Origin: Sulfuricurvum sp. IAE1
GTDB lineage: Bacteria > Campylobacterota > Campylobacteria > Campylobacterales > Sulfurimonadaceae
Assembly (NCBI RefSeq): GCF_004347735.1
Contig: NZ_SLTI01000013.1
Span: 62,001-126,000 of the forward strand
DNA length: 64,000 bases
Direction of reading: 5' to 3'
The position numbers and the translations under genes are program-made. A model generated the notes under the pieces. It saw only the letters and a program-made list of their open reading frames with translations, made no database searches and was not told the DNA's origin. Positions 25,450 through 34,328 of the stretch are shown piece by piece. Every line of letters starts with the position of its first letter. Positions within the stretch are counted from its first letter, which is position 1.

Positions 25450-26100
25450 ATGCGAGTACTTATAATAGAAGATGATATGAAAATGAGGGGCATGCTCAAA
25501 GATGCCCTGGAAACGGTTTACCGTATCGATACGGCCCAAACGATCGGCGAGGCGTTGGAATGGATCGAAAGCTGTTCGTACGGCGCCGTACTTTTGGATC
25601 GTAACCTGTGCGGCGAGGACAACGGGATGGAGATCATCCCCAAACTCAAAAAGCGCCATCCCTCCTGCGCCGTCATGATCGCGAGCGCCTACGGAGGGGT
25701 CGAGGAGAGGATCGCGGGGCTCAGTGCCGGGGCGGACGATTATTTGGAGAAGCCGTACGATCTTCGGGAACTACGAATGCGTCTGGACGGACTCATCCGG
25801 CGGTTCGCCCCCGAAACGATCACCTCGGGGGGGGTCTGTCTGGATCTGGTTAATCAAACGATCACGGCCGAGGAGAAAACGATAACTCTCTCCAAAAAAG
25901 AGAACGACGTCCTTTTCTTCCTGGCGTCAAGGCCGGACAAGGTTTTCAGCCGGGACGATATCGCCAACGCCGTTTATTCCGATCCCGCTTCGATGACCTC
26001 CAACACGATCGACGTCGTCATCAGCCATATACGGAAAAAACTGCCGGTCGATGTGATCGAAACGGTCAAAGGACGCGGCTATGCTCTTAAAAACTTTTAA
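25450..26100 (+). CDS. OmpR/PhoB-family response regulator
   Basis: 216 aa DNA-binding response regulator. The receiver domain has Asp8/Asp9 (IIEDD), the phosphoacceptor Asp50 (AVLLD), and Lys101 (LEKPYD). A winged-helix OmpR-type output domain follows at about 125-216, with the recognition region MTSNTIDVVISHIRKKL and the final VKGRGYALKNF wing. The sensor kinase starts inside its 3' end (20-nt overlap). Divergent orientation to the porin/FCSD operon suggests that operon as a target; this is inference. Confidence 0.92.
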   Translation: MRVLIIEDDMKMRGMLKDALETVYRIDTAQTIGEALEWIESCSYGAVLLDRNLCGEDNGMEIIPKLKKRHPSCAVMIASAYGGVEERIAGLSAGADDYLEKPYDLRELRMRLDGLIRRFAPETITSGGVCLDLVNQTITAEEKTITLSKKENDVLFFLASRPDKVFSRDDIANAVYSDPASMTSNTIDVVISHIRKKLPVDVIETVKGRGYALKNF

Positions 26101-27271
26101 AGGACGGATCCTCGCGGTATCGCTGGGGATGACGGTTCTGGCCGTGGCGATCTTCGGATACGGCCTGGCGAGCATCTATTATCAGCACATGCATAAATGT
26201 CTTTCGCGGAGCCTGACGTTTCTTGGGAACATGATCGTGCACGAATATGACGTGTCGCGGTGGGACGACCAGACGCAACGACTGGTATGGCACGACGAAC
26301 AGCTTAGAAGCGTGATGAAGGGAGGGCTCATCGACCGGATGCGCATCGAGGTGGTCGAAACGCTCCCCTCCCTAAGCGACGAGCGGCTGTTTTATGCCGT
26401 CGCACTCAAAGACGGACGCCATTTTCTTATCAGCTCTTCGACGGCGAAGATCGACGACGAGCTGTTTCGGATGATCGGCAGCCGATGGATCTTTTTTCTG
26501 TTCGGTTTCGTGTTCACGAGCGGGGTGATCTATCTGCTCATACGCCATCTTTTCGCCCCGTTCAATGCCCTTGTCAACCATTGTCTCACCTGTGACGATC
26601 CCGATAGCAAACCCGATGAGGTGAGCGGCGGTAGGGAGATCATCGCCCTGCGCGATGCGATTGCAACGCTGCAGCAGCGGATCAGCGGCCTCCAAAAGGC
26701 CCAGCACGAATCGATGAAGGCCCTGACGCACGAGTTGAAGACGCCTTTGGCGCAACTGCGCCTGCGCATCGATCTTGCCGATCAGAAAGGGGAATGGAAA
26801 AGCGATGCGATCGCCGAAGCGCGCGAAGAGATCGATACGATCGCCGCGAAGATCACCACGATTTTACATACGACCGAGCATGTCGGCAAGACGGAGAAGA
26901 TACGGCTCAAAAAAGCGATAAACGAATGGGTCGAGGAATTACGCGGACTGTGGGAACATCGGGGATTGCGTTTTAACCTTGATATTCCCGATGCCGCGGT
27001 AGCGGAGCTGCCTCGGATCCCTTTTGAACGGGTGTGTCGGATTCTCATCGAAAACGCGCTCAATCACGCCTGCGAAGGGAGCGATGTCTTTATCCGGTGC
27101 CGCGGAGGGATCATCGAGATATCCAATCCTCCGTGCGAACATTCCGCCACCCTCATCCATTCCAGCGGGGTAGGGCTCTCGATCGCCAGAACGCTCTGCG
27201 ATTATTACGGGTGGATGCTGCGCGACGAACAGGATGCGACGAGTTACCGCGTGGTTTTTTCGGCGGCCTAG
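26081..27271 (+). CDS. Sensor histidine kinase
   Basis: 396 aa membrane kinase. TM1 spans about residues 9-30, a short periplasmic region follows, and TM2 lies at about 130-155 (WIFFLFGFVFTSGVIYLLI). The phosphorylated His sits in the H-box MKALTHELKTPLAQLRLR. The N-box is RILIENALNHACEGS and the short G-box is SSGVGLSIARTL. Its stop codon overlaps the stop of the convergent tamA gene by 3 nt. It pairs with the upstream response regulator; the signal is unknown. Confidence 0.92.
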   Translation: MLLKTFKGRILAVSLGMTVLAVAIFGYGLASIYYQHMHKCLSRSLTFLGNMIVHEYDVSRWDDQTQRLVWHDEQLRSVMKGGLIDRMRIEVVETLPSLSDERLFYAVALKDGRHFLISSSTAKIDDELFRMIGSRWIFFLFGFVFTSGVIYLLIRHLFAPFNALVNHCLTCDDPDSKPDEVSGGREIIALRDAIATLQQRISGLQKAQHESMKALTHELKTPLAQLRLRIDLADQKGEWKSDAIAEAREEIDTIAAKITTILHTTEHVGKTEKIRLKKAINEWVEELRGLWEHRGLRFNLDIPDAAVAELPRIPFERVCRILIENALNHACEGSDVFIRCRGGIIEISNPPCEHSATLIHSSGVGLSIARTLCDYYGWMLRDEQDATSYRVVFSAA

Positions 27272-28959
27272 AAAAGCTCCCCGATCCGGAAGTGGATTGC
27301 GTACTGGGCGGGATCGTCGGGGTCAAACCCGACGTCGAACGCGATCGGGCCGATGGGGGTGACGTAGCGAAGCCCCCACCCTATTCCCCAGTAGGCGACG
27401 TCGTAATCGGGGATATAATCGTCCCCGATAAACGTGAGATCGCTGAACAAGACCCCCCGGAATTCGCCGTAGATGGGGAAGCGGTACTCCAGGCTCCCCT
27501 CCAGCAGCGAAGGAAACCCCAGCGGGTCGCCGGCACTGTTTTTGGGTCCGAGCTCACGGTAGGTGTAGGCGCGGTTGGAGTTCATCCCCCCCGCATAGAA
27601 ACGGTACGATGCGGGGACGTCGCCGTCGTAGACGCGCAGTGTCCCCCATTTTACCTTCGCCCCCGCGACGTGTTCCCCCGCGCTGAGGATGTAGGCTCCC
27701 GAGAGGAGGCTTTTGAAATAGGTGGCATCCGAAAATACGGGGGAGCGGAGCGACCCGGTCCCTTTGGCGTTGAGCCAGAACCCTTTGGTCGGTTCGAGGA
27801 TGTTGTCGCGGGTATCGAGGTTGATCTCTCCGAGCGGGGAAGCGATGTAGAGGATACTGTCGGGAAAGTTGACGGGGTCGGTCGAATCGTACGTCTGTAC
27901 CCGGTCAAACAGGAGCCCCGCCATGACCGATGCGGGGGTATCTTGGTATTTGGCGGTTACTTTTTCGTAGGTGCTTTCGGTTTTATACCCGTCGAACGTC
28001 TCGTCTTTGTACCCGATTTCGGCTCCGAGTACCCCCCGGTTCTGGAGCGGGACGGTGAGGGTCCCGGTCAGCTCCTGCATCAGGTCGGTGTAGCGGGCGT
28101 CGAGAGAGAGGGTTTTTAGGTCGCCGAAGAAATTGCGGTGCTTGATCCCCATCTGCGCACTCAACCCCTGGTCGCTGCTGTACCCAAGACCGGCGGTAAA
28201 ACGGATCGGGCGTTCGACCTCTTCGACGGTAAGGGTGATCGGGACGACGCTGCCGTTACGCTCGTTGTCGTTGATCATGACCCGCGCGACCGCTTCTTGC
28301 GCGTAGAGCGCTTCGTAACTTTTTTTGATCGCTTCGACGCTGTACGGGTCCCCTTCTTCGAAGCGGAGCATCGAGGCGGTGAGTTTACCGTCGATATTGG
28401 GGGTCGAAGAGGCGGTGATTTTGCCGAAGGTACACGCTTCGCCGGGTGAGGCTTCGAAGAGGAGGTGTGCTTCGTCGGTCTCGATATCGACCCATGCCTT
28501 GGCATTGAAGCTCGCGTTGCAGTATCCCCGCTCCCCGTAACGTTTTTTGATCGCCGATTTTGTTTCGGAAAATTTCTCCTGGTCGAACCGATCTTCGGGG
28601 CGGATCGTCACCAGCGTTTCGACGTCGATGGGGCTGTTGAGCTGGACGCTTTTGACGATGACGGGGGTGTTTTCGGCGATGATGAAGGTGACGATCCCCT
28701 CTTTTACCTCGGAGGTGACGCGGGCGTGGTAAAAACCTTTTGAACGGTAAAAACTTCCCAGGGCCGAAACACTTTGGGCTACGGCGACTTCGTCGAGGGT
28801 GGGGGGATTTTCCCACACTTCGACCGCATAGGGTTTGCGCAGCCCCAGCACTTCGTAAAGACGCGATTCGTCGATCGATTGGTTTCCGCTGAAAACGATC
28901 CGCAGGGGAGCCGAAAAAAGGAGAAGCGCCGATGCGGCGAGCAGCCAGACGATGCGCAC
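27268..28959 (-). CDS. tamA: TamA/BamA-family outer-membrane protein
   Basis: 563 aa Omp85 protein with a signal peptide (IVWLLAASALLLFSAPLR). POTRA-like repeats span roughly residues 20-250 (for example IVFSGNQSIDESRLYEVLGL and GKITASSTPNIDGKLTA). A 16-strand barrel with typical D15 motifs follows (GLGYSSDQGLSAQ, AGGMNSNRAYTYRELGP, VDVGFDPDDPA-like end). It ends in Phe. The start is the GTG at 28959 behind AAAGGAG. It partners TamB in outer-membrane assembly or lipid transport. It begins 22 nt after cobC, so may be transcribed from the cobalamin operon. Confidence 0.85.
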   Translation of the reverse strand: MRIVWLLAASALLLFSAPLRIVFSGNQSIDESRLYEVLGLRKPYAVEVWENPPTLDEVAVAQSVSALGSFYRSKGFYHARVTSEVKEGIVTFIIAENTPVIVKSVQLNSPIDVETLVTIRPEDRFDQEKFSETKSAIKKRYGERGYCNASFNAKAWVDIETDEAHLLFEASPGEACTFGKITASSTPNIDGKLTASMLRFEEGDPYSVEAIKKSYEALYAQEAVARVMINDNERNGSVVPITLTVEEVERPIRFTAGLGYSSDQGLSAQMGIKHRNFFGDLKTLSLDARYTDLMQELTGTLTVPLQNRGVLGAEIGYKDETFDGYKTESTYEKVTAKYQDTPASVMAGLLFDRVQTYDSTDPVNFPDSILYIASPLGEINLDTRDNILEPTKGFWLNAKGTGSLRSPVFSDATYFKSLLSGAYILSAGEHVAGAKVKWGTLRVYDGDVPASYRFYAGGMNSNRAYTYRELGPKNSAGDPLGFPSLLEGSLEYRFPIYGEFRGVLFSDLTFIGDDYIPDYDVAYWGIGWGLRYVTPIGPIAFDVGFDPDDPAQYAIHFRIGELF

Positions 28960-28981
28960 GGTACTTTCTCCTTTTTTGGGG

Positions 28982-29512
28982 TTAATTGTACCCAAAAAGG
29001 GGGACGCGCACATAGTCCAGATAGTCCGGAGCACGATGCGGTTCGGGCTGATCGAGCAGGGAGAGGACGGTTTTGATCGTTCCTCCGTGCGTGCAGACCA
29101 GAACATTCAATGCGGGATCAAGTTCGGACAGAAACGATGCGATACGGTTGCGAAACTCCTCGCGGGATTCGTCGCAGACGAAGTCGTGCCATCTCTCCTG
29201 GGAATCGAGTACGGCAGGATCGTAACCTTTTGTTTGCTCGATCTGCTCAAATGTTTTGCCTTCGAAAGAGGTTCTGAAGCGTACTTCACGCAGCCTCGGA
29301 TCGGCGGTGTAACCATACAGCCCGATGGCGTCGAGTGTCTGAGTACACCGCAATAGATCGGAGGAGATAATCCGGTCAAACCGCTCATCCAGCAACGGTG
29401 CGATTTTCGTTTCGTCGAAGAGGCTCCTGTCGATTCCGATATCGGTATGTCCCAGATAGCACCGATGATACTCACGCGGCGGCGGCGCATGGCGCAGGAG
29501 AATCAGGGCCAT
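28982..29512 (-). CDS. cobC: Histidine phosphatase family protein, probable alpha-ribazole phosphatase
   Basis: 176 aa phosphoglycerate-mutase-like phosphatase. The catalytic His is in ILLRHAPPP, Arg in ISSDLLRCTQTL, Glu/Arg in LREVRFRTSFEG and the second His in VLVCTHGGT. In this context it should remove the phosphate from alpha-ribazole-5'-phosphate or adenosylcobalamin-phosphate. The start at 29512 overlaps the cobS end by 10 nt. Other roles of this broad family are possible, but position in the operon favours CobC. Confidence 0.8.
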   Translation of the reverse strand: MALILLRHAPPPREYHRCYLGHTDIGIDRSLFDETKIAPLLDERFDRIISSDLLRCTQTLDAIGLYGYTADPRLREVRFRTSFEGKTFEQIEQTKGYDPAVLDSQERWHDFVCDESREEFRNRIASFLSELDPALNVLVCTHGGTIKTVLSLLDQPEPHRAPDYLDYVRVPLFGYN

Positions 29513-30243
29513 AGGAACCCGAGTATCAGGAGGATTTCGACTCCCTCCAGCGACGCGCCCAGCGCGTCCCCGTTGAGAAATCCGAGTGCGCGGCGCAGAA
29601 GCAGCGCGATCAGCAGCGCCAGCGCGACCCCCGATCCCAAAGCGACGGCGAACGGCCAAGAAAGGAGCCAAAACCCGATCAGCGAATAGACCGCCCCCGC
29701 CCCCAGCAGGGCCGTTTTTCCGAAAGAGGCGCGCAGCTGCGACACAAACGTCGAGCGGAACGCAAAAAACGAGAGAACCGCCAGCAGCCCCAGGCGGCCG
29801 ATCATCGCGACGGCGGCAAAGGCGGCGAAGTGCTGATGCATGAGCAGCGAGGCGAGCAGCGCAGTTTTGATCAGTACGCTCATCGTCCCGTACAAAACCC
29901 CCATCGCTCCCACGGTCGGCTCTTTGATCACCTCATAGGGGTCTTTGCCGCCGTGGGCGGCGTGGATCGCGTCGGCGACGTCGATGACCGCTTCGGTGTG
30001 CAAAAAACCGTAGAGGATCATGTAGGCGCCCGCGGCGATCAGCGCCCCGACCCACCCCAGCGGTTCGAGGGCGAGGAAAAGGGCTATCGACATTCCCGCA
30101 AGGAGCAGCCCGATGGCGGGAAGGGCGAAAAGCATCGTCCGAAGGACGGCGGGAGAGGAAAGGTCGTCGCTTTCGCGGAAACGGACGGGCAGCAGGGTGA
30201 AATAGCTCAGGGCGAATTTGATGCCCAGGTAGAAGTTATTCAC
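29503..30243 (-). CDS. cobS: Adenosylcobinamide-GDP ribazoletransferase
   Basis: Joins adenosylcobinamide-GDP with alpha-ribazole(-phosphate), the last assembly step of cobalamin, at the inner membrane; 246 aa and highly hydrophobic. The conserved N-terminal segment ALSYFTLLPVRF and the acidic active-site region (EAVIDVADAIHAAHGGKDPYE, then KEPTVGAMGV) identify CobS. The start is the GTG at 30243 following GGGAGGT; it overlaps the preceding Cys-rich gene by 8 nt. Confidence 0.9.
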   Translation of the reverse strand: MNNFYLGIKFALSYFTLLPVRFRESDDLSSPAVLRTMLFALPAIGLLLAGMSIALFLALEPLGWVGALIAAGAYMILYGFLHTEAVIDVADAIHAAHGGKDPYEVIKEPTVGAMGVLYGTMSVLIKTALLASLLMHQHFAAFAAVAMIGRLGLLAVLSFFAFRSTFVSQLRASFGKTALLGAGAVYSLIGFWLLSWPFAVALGSGVALALLIALLLRRALGFLNGDALGASLEGVEILLILGFLWP

Positions 30244-30658
30244 AGGGAACCTCCCGCATGATGGTGAACCAGTTGCGGTCGAACACTTTGCGGATATAGC
30301 TCTCGCGGTGCGGGACGATACACCCCGCGCAGTTTTGATGTATGGCCTTTTCACTCACATAGCGATCCCCGTCGGGACTCTCGATGGAGCAGGTGCTGTA
30401 GAGGGTTCGATCCCCCTCTTGAGAAAATCCGCCCTCGTTAAAGCGGAAGTTCGGACAGGCGCAGAGGTAGCAGTTGAGCTCCTCGGTGTCGTGGCACTTT
30501 TTATTCTCCGCATACAACGGGCAGAAATCGCTCTCTTTTTCCACCATGTTCTCGAACCGGAAGTATGCGATCACTTCTTCGTCGCTGAAGTGTTCCAGCT
30601 TTTTCATGATCGCGGCATGTTTGGCGCCGTGGGCGTCGAACCATTGCTTATAGGACAT
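30236..30658 (-). CDS. Cysteine-rich protein of unknown function in the B12 operon
   Basis: 140 aa soluble protein with nine Cys: 46, 55, 63, 66, 68, 90, 110, 113 and 139. They include C-x2-C-x-C-P (LNCYLCACPNF) and C-x2-C (NCAGCIVPH), a pattern that suggests an Fe-S cluster or zinc sites. No named family recognised. Both ends overlap neighbours (start inside the cbiP end by 11 nt, end over cobS by 8 nt), so it is translationally coupled to cobalamin enzymes. A redox or metal-related role in the pathway is plausible but not shown. Confidence 0.75.
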   Translation of the reverse strand: MSYKQWFDAHGAKHAAIMKKLEHFSDEEVIAYFRFENMVEKESDFCPLYAENKKCHDTEELNCYLCACPNFRFNEGGFSQEGDRTLYSTCSIESPDGDRYVSEKAIHQNCAGCIVPHRESYIRKVFDRNWFTIMREVPCE

Positions 30659-31988
30659 GTTGCAGTATCCTCTCCATATCGATCTCCCCTCTCATCGTTG
30701 CGATAAAACTATCGAGAGTCGTTTTTTTGTAGGTTTCAAATTGTTCATTCTCGAAAAGTCCGTGAACAAATGTCCCTTTTATATGACCACTCTCATACCA
30801 CAGCGGATATTTCCCACTCACCCCGTGATGGATTTCAAACCCCCGCACCGTTGTATCGAAGAGAGAATATTCCCCTTTTTTGAGCACTTTTTCTCTCTGA
30901 AACACGATGACGTCATCGACAAATCCAAGCCCCTCTTCGCTCACCGGTTCCACCGTCTCGACACACGCATCATCGATAATCGCTTCAAACATCATCTGAT
31001 ACCCGCCGCAGATGCCCAGAATCTCTTTTTTCCGTTCTTTGAGAGCATCGAACAACCCTGTTTGTTTGAGCCACCGCAGATCCTCTATGACCCGCTTGCT
31101 GCCGGGGAGGATAACGAGGTCGAAACTCTCCAGCGCTACGTTGGAGGTGATGAACTCGACGAAGATGCTCTCATCGGCGATGAGGGGTTCGAAATCGTTG
31201 TAGTTGCTCATCGTCGGGTAGGAAATGATCCCGATTTTTTTCGCCGGATGGGGTTTGTTCTGGACGAAATTTTTCAGGCTCTGGGAGTCTTCGAACCCGA
31301 GGTTGAGGGGGAGATAGGGGAGGACGCCCAGCACCGGGATGCCGAAACGCTCTTCGATGATCCGCACCCCCTCGTCAAACAGGGTTCTGTCGCCTCGAAA
31401 TTTGTTGACGATAACACCGATAACATTCTGTTTGAGCGGTTCGGGGAGGAGATTGTAGACCCCCCAGATCGAGGCGAACACGCCCCCCTTTTCGATGTCG
31501 GCGACGAGGATGATCTTCGTATCGTATTTTTCGGCGATGTAAATATTGGAGAGGTCTTTGTCCATCAGATTCAGCTCTACCGGACTCCCCGCCCCTTCGC
31601 ACACGACGCACTCGTACCGCTCGCTCAGATACTCGAAGCACTCGTTTACGGCGGGCTTTAACTGATCGAGGTCTCGGTAGTAGTCGCGGACATCCTTGTC
31701 CATCACCGCCTTGCCTTTGACGATCAAGGAAGCGCTGTTGCCGTGCCCCGATTTGAGCAATACGGGATTGAGATGGTAGCTCGTCGGAACCCCCAGTACC
31801 TCCGCCTGAAAATACTGGGCGATCGCGATTTCAGACCCGTCGTCGCAGACGCGGGAGTTGTTGGAGACGTTTTGGGCTTTGAACGGGGCGACGGTGATCC
31901 CCCGCTCCTGCAAGAGCCGTCCGATCACAAACGTCAGGGTCGATTTCCCCGCGTCGGACGAGGTTCCGAAAATGGAGATCGATTTCAT
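30648..31988 (-). CDS. cbiP: Cobyric acid synthase (CbiP/CobQ)
   Basis: Glutamine-dependent amidation of four side chains of adenosylcobyrinic a,c-diamide; 446 aa. The N-terminal ATP-binding domain has the P-loop-like ISIFGTSSDAGKSTL and FKAQNVSNNSRV. The C-terminal class-I glutamine amidotransferase domain has the Cys nucleophile in ILGICGGYQMM and His in FEIHHGVSG, with the final catalytic His in GTFVHGLFE. The start at 31988 overlaps the cbiB stop (ATGA). The length is a little under the usual 480-500 aa. Confidence 0.95.
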   Translation of the reverse strand: MKSISIFGTSSDAGKSTLTFVIGRLLQERGITVAPFKAQNVSNNSRVCDDGSEIAIAQYFQAEVLGVPTSYHLNPVLLKSGHGNSASLIVKGKAVMDKDVRDYYRDLDQLKPAVNECFEYLSERYECVVCEGAGSPVELNLMDKDLSNIYIAEKYDTKIILVADIEKGGVFASIWGVYNLLPEPLKQNVIGVIVNKFRGDRTLFDEGVRIIEERFGIPVLGVLPYLPLNLGFEDSQSLKNFVQNKPHPAKKIGIISYPTMSNYNDFEPLIADESIFVEFITSNVALESFDLVILPGSKRVIEDLRWLKQTGLFDALKERKKEILGICGGYQMMFEAIIDDACVETVEPVSEEGLGFVDDVIVFQREKVLKKGEYSLFDTTVRGFEIHHGVSGKYPLWYESGHIKGTFVHGLFENEQFETYKKTTLDSFIATMRGEIDMERILQHVL

Positions 31989-32848
31989 GCCAGCGCCCCC
32001 GCTCCCAAAAGTAGTATCACAAGGGTATCGAGTTTCCACTGAAGGGCCAATGCACCCCGCACATCCTCCGCCGAAATCTCCCCTTTCCCCTCGCCGAAAC
32101 AGGGCTTGTTTTTAACCCTGCCAAAATACGATGTCGGCCCTCCGAGCGATACCCCCAGCGACACCGCCATCGCCGAGATCGGGTATCCCGCGTTGGGACT
32201 TTCGTGCATCGCGCCGTAATGCCATGTCTTTTTGAGGGCGTTGAGGTTGCCGAAGAGAATCAGAATAAAAATTGCCGTGATACGGGAAGGGAGATAGTTG
32301 AGCACATCATCCAGCCGTGCGCTCACTTTGCCGAACTTCTCGTATTTTTCGTTCCGATACCCCACCATCGAATCGAGGGTATTGACCGCCTTATAGAGAA
32401 ACAGCCCGGCCAAACCGAACACTAACAGATAAAACAGTGGAGCGATCACCCCGTCGCTCAGGTTTTCGGCATAGGTCTCGATCGCGGCCTTGTTGATCTC
32501 GCTCTCAGAGAGGTTTTCGGTGTCTCGGCTGACGAGATAACGGATGCTCGAAGGATCGCTCAGCACGTTGTTCACGCTCGTGTAGAGCATCTTCCCCGCG
32601 ATCCCTGTCGAGGCGATGATCCCCAGTACCCACGGATTATCGATCAGTGAGATCGGGTAAACGAGGGCAAACACGCACGCTAACAGCCAAAAAACGAGCC
32701 AGAATCCGCACAGGATGCTGTCGCGGTAAAACCGTTTTTCAAAAGCGGTGATAAAATTGCCCATCAGAACGACGGGATGGCGAATAAAACGAAACTCGCC
32801 GAATATGCGGTCGGTAAGGTAGGCGATGAGGGCTATTTCAGCGAACAC
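31985..32848 (-). CDS. cbiB: Adenosylcobinamide-phosphate synthase (CbiB/CobD)
   Basis: Inner-membrane enzyme attaching (R)-1-aminopropan-2-ol (phosphate) to adenosylcobyric acid; 287 aa. The family motifs are clear: RHPVVLMGNFI, the LSESEINKAAIETYAENLSD segment and the C-terminal SPNAGYPISAMAVSLGVSLGG. The start is the GTG at 32848, overlapping cobD by 16 nt. It works downstream of the threonine-phosphate decarboxylase encoded next door. Confidence 0.94.
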   Translation of the reverse strand: MFAEIALIAYLTDRIFGEFRFIRHPVVLMGNFITAFEKRFYRDSILCGFWLVFWLLACVFALVYPISLIDNPWVLGIIASTGIAGKMLYTSVNNVLSDPSSIRYLVSRDTENLSESEINKAAIETYAENLSDGVIAPLFYLLVFGLAGLFLYKAVNTLDSMVGYRNEKYEKFGKVSARLDDVLNYLPSRITAIFILILFGNLNALKKTWHYGAMHESPNAGYPISAMAVSLGVSLGGPTSYFGRVKNKPCFGEGKGEISAEDVRGALALQWKLDTLVILLLGAGALA

Positions 32849-33840
32849 AATACCCCCTTAAACCGCTTCATCGCCTCCAAATCTTTCACCGCGATCCGCA
32901 CAAACCTCTCATCCAAAAAGTCAAAATTGGAACAGTCGCGCACCATGATGCGGTATGGAACAAGTTTTTCCTGAAACGCTTTCGCATTTATGTGAGCAAG
33001 TCGGACGAGAAAAAAGTTCGCATCACTCTCAAACACTTCCGCAAAGAGGGGAGAATTGTCGAGGATGGTTTTCAGATACGTTTTCGCTTCGGCATTGAGG
33101 GCATGGGAACGCTTGCGAAACGGCTCGTCGGCGAGTGCCGTGATGAGAAAATGGCTGTCGAGCTGTGAAATCTTCCACAGCGGCTCTTTTTCTTTTAGAG
33201 AGGCGATGTTGGAAGCGTTGGAGAGGACGATCCCGACCCGCACCCCTGCGCATCCGTAAAACTTCGTCTGCGATTTTAAAATATAGAGTTTGTCGTAGCT
33301 TCGGAGATAGCGGGTTGCCGATTCGCCGCCGCAAAATTCCAGAAACGATTCGTCGATGAGGATCGTGCAGTCTCTGGCCATCCACCGTTCCATCAGGGTG
33401 TCGATCCCGTAATAGCGTCCGTCAGGGGTGGAGGGGTTGACGAAGACGACGAGGGAGTGCTCCTCGACTTCGGCATCCATCGATTCGAAACGGTTGATGA
33501 GGCGGACGTTTTTCCCGTGCAGGAGGGCGGCTTTTTTGTATTCCAGATAGGCGGGGGAGTAGATCGTACAGGTCGGAGGGTCGAAAAACCGCATCAGGGA
33601 GAAAATCGCCGAGCTTCCTCCGTTGAAGAGTTCCATCTCATCACTGTTCACACCGTAATGGCGGGCTAACGCCTCCGTTAGCTTCCCGTAGCTCGGGTAG
33701 GCATTGAGGGTGACGGAGCTGAAATCGACCGCAGGAGTGATGAAGTTGATGTTAGAGGAGAGGTCCAGTACCTCGTGAACCTCACAGCCGCAGTGTGCCG
33801 CAAAGTTGTTCACATCTCCGCCGTGGGCGTAGGTCGTCAT
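32833..33840 (-). CDS. cobD: L-threonine-O-3-phosphate decarboxylase (PLP enzyme)
   Basis: 335 aa fold-type I PLP enzyme related to histidinol-phosphate aminotransferase. The CobD-type opening AHGGDVNNFA, DLSSNINF and the PLP-binding Lys in LKSQTKFYGCAGVRVG are visible, as is the Asp/Tyr pair region LIDESFLEF. It makes (R)-1-aminopropan-2-ol-phosphate for CbiB from threonine phosphate. A kinase gene that could supply threonine phosphate lies three genes upstream (35383-36147). The end overlaps cbiB by 16 nt; the start overlaps cobU by 4 nt. Confidence 0.88.
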   Translation of the reverse strand: MTTYAHGGDVNNFAAHCGCEVHEVLDLSSNINFITPAVDFSSVTLNAYPSYGKLTEALARHYGVNSDEMELFNGGSSAIFSLMRFFDPPTCTIYSPAYLEYKKAALLHGKNVRLINRFESMDAEVEEHSLVVFVNPSTPDGRYYGIDTLMERWMARDCTILIDESFLEFCGGESATRYLRSYDKLYILKSQTKFYGCAGVRVGIVLSNASNIASLKEKEPLWKISQLDSHFLITALADEPFRKRSHALNAEAKTYLKTILDNSPLFAEVFESDANFFLVRLAHINAKAFQEKLVPYRIMVRDCSNFDFLDERFVRIAVKDLEAMKRFKGVLCSLK

Positions 33841-34328
33841 TTGAGCCGTCTCTCCAACCCCAGTTTCACTTCGTACACTTCGTCGCAGATTTGGGCGAGT
33901 TTTTGACCGATGATCCCCGACAAATCGACGTAGCGGCGGCTGATCGGATCGGAGGGGATCACCCCCGATCCGACATCATTGAGAACAAACACGATGTTAG
34001 CGTCGATGGCTCCCAGCGCTTCGATCTCTGCGATCAATACCTCTTCGCTCTCCTCCATGCGGTTGAGTATCCACATCGAGACGCAGTCGACGAGGTAGGT
34101 GCGGTGAGGTTCGATTACACGTAGAAGGTCGCGGCTCTCTTCGAGGGTGATGAAGTTTTCACCGCGCGTTTGACGGTGTTTGTCGATCCGCGTTCCCATC
34201 TCGGTGTCGCCGTATGTGTGATCGTAGGTGGCGAGGTAGGTGGGTTGGTCGGTTGCGATGGCGAGCGTCTTTGCCTCCGCCAGAGAACTTTTGCCTGATT
34301 TCTGCCCTCCGAAATAGAGTATCTTCAT
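33837..34328 (-). CDS. cobU: Adenosylcobinamide kinase/guanylyltransferase (CobU/CobP)
   Basis: Activates adenosylcobinamide (phosphate) to the GDP form; 163 aa. A P-loop at the very N-terminus (YFGGQKSGKSS) is followed by the conserved GTP/His region (MGTRIDKHRQTRG) and DCVSMW, then FVLNDVGSGVIPSDPISRRY, a diagnostic CobU segment. It is slightly shorter than the enteric protein. ATGA overlap with cobT upstream and cobD downstream. Confidence 0.93.
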   Translation of the reverse strand: MKILYFGGQKSGKSSLAEAKTLAIATDQPTYLATYDHTYGDTEMGTRIDKHRQTRGENFITLEESRDLLRVIEPHRTYLVDCVSMWILNRMEESEEVLIAEIEALGAIDANIVFVLNDVGSGVIPSDPISRRYVDLSGIIGQKLAQICDEVYEVKLGLERRLK

